Assembly: GCA_019423265.1 (NCBI GenBank)
Contig: JAHZBS010000004.1
Location: 2,117-36,255 of the forward strand
Direction: 5' to 3'
Source of the DNA: Clostridiales bacterium
Lineage (GTDB): Bacteria; Bacillota_A; Clostridia; Lachnospirales; Bianqueaceae
Length of the DNA stretch: 34,139 nt
The stretch's first letter is position 1; each line of letters starts with the position of its first letter. Below the pieces are notes generated by a model. It did no database searches. It was not told the origin of the DNA and worked only from the letters and a program-made list of their open reading frames with translations. A program made the position numbers and the translations under genes. Positions 32,398 through 34,139 of this stretch are shown in pieces.

Positions 32398-33911
32398 TGC
32401 ATATACATGTTTACACCGTAGCAAAAGCAACACGTGGACTTGCAGAATATCTAAAAAGCGCTTCGCCCTTGCCAAGCTGCGCCATTGCCTTTGACAGTCG
32501 GAATAAAAGCCGGGAGTTTGCAGCCGTAGCCGCTGAAGTATTGGCGCAGGCCGGGATTCAAGTTTGGTATTATAATGAACTAACTCCTACTCCAATGCTC
32601 TCTTTTGCAGTGCGATATCTACACTGCAGCGCCGGAATTGTTATTACGGCAAGTCATAATCCTTCAATATATAATGGCTACAAAGTATATGATTCAGACG
32701 GCTGCCAAATAACATTAGAGGCCGCCTCGCAGATACAGGCATGTATCGCTGCACAGCCGATGTTTCCGTACGAAACAAGACGAAAAGAGGATTGCTTTCC
32801 CATAGGGGAAAATTTACATGTGATTCAAAATGATGTGATTGAAGCCTATTATAATACGATTCTCTCGATGAATATGGTACGGCCACGTGTGCCTCTACAT
32901 GTAGTATATTCCCCATTAAATGGTACAGGCAACAAGCCGGTACGAGAAATTCTGCATCGGCTGGGTATCGTGACAACGGTAGTGCCGGAACAGGAGTGCC
33001 CGGATGGTAACTTCCCCACATGCCCATACCCGAATCCGGAGGACGCAGAGGCAATGCACTGTGCAGCACTGCTGGCGCAAAAAGTACATGCGGATTTATT
33101 TTTAGCTACTGATCCGGATTGTGATCGCGTGGGAGTAGGAATTATAATAGATAACGGCGTACGTTTGTTTACCGGAAATGAAATGGGAGTTCTTTTATTA
33201 GATTATCTGTGCAAACAGCGCATAGCACTAGAGACAATGCCAAAATTGCCTGTGGCCATAAAGACTATAGTGACAACGGAGATGGCGGCTGCAGTTGCCG
33301 CATACTATGGCGTAGAACTGCGGAATGTGTTAACGGGCTTTAAATTCATTGGGGAACAAATTGGTTTTTTGGAAAAAGGTGGAGAACTGGAGCGATATGT
33401 TTTTGGATTCGAGGAAAGTTGTGGATATCTCAGTGGGACGTCGGTACGTGATAAGGATGCGATAAATGCAGCCATGTTGATCTGCGAGATGGCTGCTTGG
33501 TATAAGTCTCAAGGAAAAACGTTGTTAGACGTTTTGAAGCAATTGTATGACAAGTATGGATACTACCAAAATCGAATGCTTTCTTTTTCTTTTGCAGGCA
33601 CCACAGGTATGGAAAAAATGGATTCTCTATTGGAAAACATACGCACTCAGCCGCCTAGAAAAATAGCGGAACGGTGCGTGGAAAACATTATAGATTATGC
33701 TACAGCACCTACTGGTCTACCAAAAAGCGATGTATTAAAATTGCACTTAAGTGGGGGATACACAATAATTGTCCGTCCTTCGGGAACAGAACCCAAACTT
33801 AAGCTATATCTTTCTGGCGTAGACAAAACATTATCCGGCGCTCAAAAGGTTTTGAATGATCTATGTAATGCTTGTACAAATTGGATGCAGCAGTTAGAAA
33901 AAATAGTATGA
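32397..33911 (+). CDS. Phosphoglucomutase/phosphomannomutase, N-terminally truncated
   Basis: An open frame of 504 codons from the alpha-D-phosphohexomutase family, which interconverts hexose 1- and 6-phosphates. Present are the catalytic phosphoserine loop TASHNP (Ser86), the metal loop DPDCDR, the sugar loop FEESCGYLSG and the phosphate-binding loop RPSGTEPKLKLYLS. Homology begins only at VYTVAKATRGLAEYL. The ~60-70 residues that normally precede this, including the GTGGLRG region, are missing, and the IS1182 remnant starts exactly there. The only start in place is a GTG at 32397 without a Shine-Dalgarno. It probably was cut by the insertion and is a pseudogene, though the remaining 500 codons have stayed open. 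Confidence 0.82.
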   Translation: MHIHVYTVAKATRGLAEYLKSASPLPSCAIAFDSRNKSREFAAVAAEVLAQAGIQVWYYNELTPTPMLSFAVRYLHCSAGIVITASHNPSIYNGYKVYDSDGCQITLEAASQIQACIAAQPMFPYETRRKEDCFPIGENLHVIQNDVIEAYYNTILSMNMVRPRVPLHVVYSPLNGTGNKPVREILHRLGIVTTVVPEQECPDGNFPTCPYPNPEDAEAMHCAALLAQKVHADLFLATDPDCDRVGVGIIIDNGVRLFTGNEMGVLLLDYLCKQRIALETMPKLPVAIKTIVTTEMAAAVAAYYGVELRNVLTGFKFIGEQIGFLEKGGELERYVFGFEESCGYLSGTSVRDKDAINAAMLICEMAAWYKSQGKTLLDVLKQLYDKYGYYQNRMLSFSFAGTTGMEKMDSLLENIRTQPPRKIAERCVENIIDYATAPTGLPKSDVLKLHLSGGYTIIVRPSGTEPKLKLYLSGVDKTLSGAQKVLNDLCNACTNWMQQLEKIV

Positions 33912-33956
33912 TAAATTTGTTGCCTGATTGCAATTTTGTCTAACAAAAGTTTTAAT

Positions 33957-33975
33957 CCCACGCTTTCACGGTGGG
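33957..33975. terminator. Weak hairpin between phosphoglucomutase and the right-edge gene
   Basis: CCCAC (33957-33961) and GTGGG (33971-33975) form a short stem with a TTTTAA flank on the left. It could weakly terminate the minus-strand gene at the right edge. No gene lies in 33912-34000. Confidence 0.3.
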
Positions 33976-34000
33976 CGTTCAGTTAGCTTTAAGTACCAGA

Positions 34001-34139
34001 TTAAATTTCATCAAATGCTCTCTTCATCTCAAAATCCGAAAAGAATCCTCGCTGAGCCTGCTCCCTGATCTCCTGTGCTTTGGCAACCAGAGCATTCCAC
34101 TCATCGGTTGAAATCTTCCCGCGTGCCTTCCGCTTTTTC
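34001..34139 (-). CDS. C-terminal part of an unrecognised gene (partial at right edge)
   Basis: A minus-strand frame runs from the window edge for 45 codons to TAA at 34001. It is very rich in charged residues and helical in look (KKRKARGKISTDEWNALVAK, then QEIREQAQRG). The basic start and the coiled look recall C-terminal tails of clostridial mobile-element proteins, but I cannot name a family. A weak hairpin follows the stop. Confidence 0.5.
   Translation of the reverse strand, partial: KKRKARGKISTDEWNALVAKAQEIREQAQRGFFSDFEMKRAFDEI

Noticed and set aside
1..34139. CRISPR arrays, tRNA and rRNA genes, prophage or defence systems
   Set aside because: No regularly spaced repeats, no cloverleaf with the expected T-loop motif and no Cas, phage or defence gene motifs were seen on reading both strands.

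Overview
This window looks like a chromosome segment of a low-to-mid GC Bacillota, most likely an anaerobic, gut-type Clostridia. The grounds are strong GGAGG-type ribosome binding sites, lipoprotein-anchored solute-binding proteins, CUT1-type sugar permeases with no ATPase gene beside them, YitT, YheO and GntR/FCD family proteins, and an L-cysteine desulfidase. No species was identified. By eye (not computed), base composition changes along the window: about 7.6-15.4 kb looks GC-rich, while the AraC region near 21 kb and the phosphoglucomutase near 33 kb look AT-rich.

Layout. (0) Minus strand, 0.26-4.03 kb: a GntR/FCD regulator, then an oxidoreductase-isomerase operon (Gfo/Idh/MocA plus TIM barrel), then a YheO-type regulator with its own promoter. 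(I) Plus strand, 4.34-15.4 kb: a binding lipoprotein, two permeases, an S9 peptidase, a Gfo/Idh/MocA oxidoreductase, an M20-type carbamoylase/amidohydrolase, an ATC-hydrolase-family protein, two TIM-barrel proteins (A1 and B1) and an L-cysteine desulfidase. (Middle) 15.4-20.5 kb: a decayed IS30 element, one plus-strand TIM-barrel isomerase, and a convergent minus-strand pair (A2, B2) paralogous to A1/B1, followed by about 0.8 kb of decayed DNA. (II) 20.5-28.3 kb: an AraC regulator divergent from a second binding lipoprotein, then an oxidoreductase, two permeases, a TIM barrel and a YitT membrane protein. (Right) 28.3-34.1 kb: an M81 (MlrC-like) metallopeptidase, decayed IS3 and IS1182 transposases, a phosphoglucomutase that has lost its N-terminus next to the IS1182 remnant, and the tail of an unrecognised minus-strand gene.

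How the genes may work together. The window holds three Gfo/Idh/MocA oxidoreductases, seven xylose-isomerase-like TIM barrels and two paralogous sugar importers, but no recognisable glycoside hydrolase. This fits import of an intact glycoside or sugar conjugate followed by oxidation of the sugar and isomerisation or elimination inside the cell, as known for the Dgp-type C-glycoside cleavage systems. The substrate is unknown. In module I, three enzymes also line up as a possible route from 2-aminothiazoline-4-carboxylate through N-carbamoyl-L-cysteine and L-cysteine to pyruvate, ammonia and sulfide. That is the most specific testable idea here. The regulatory DNA is unusually readable: a GntR-type palindrome lies exactly inside a consensus promoter spacer, and each binding-protein gene is followed by a strong intercistronic hairpin.
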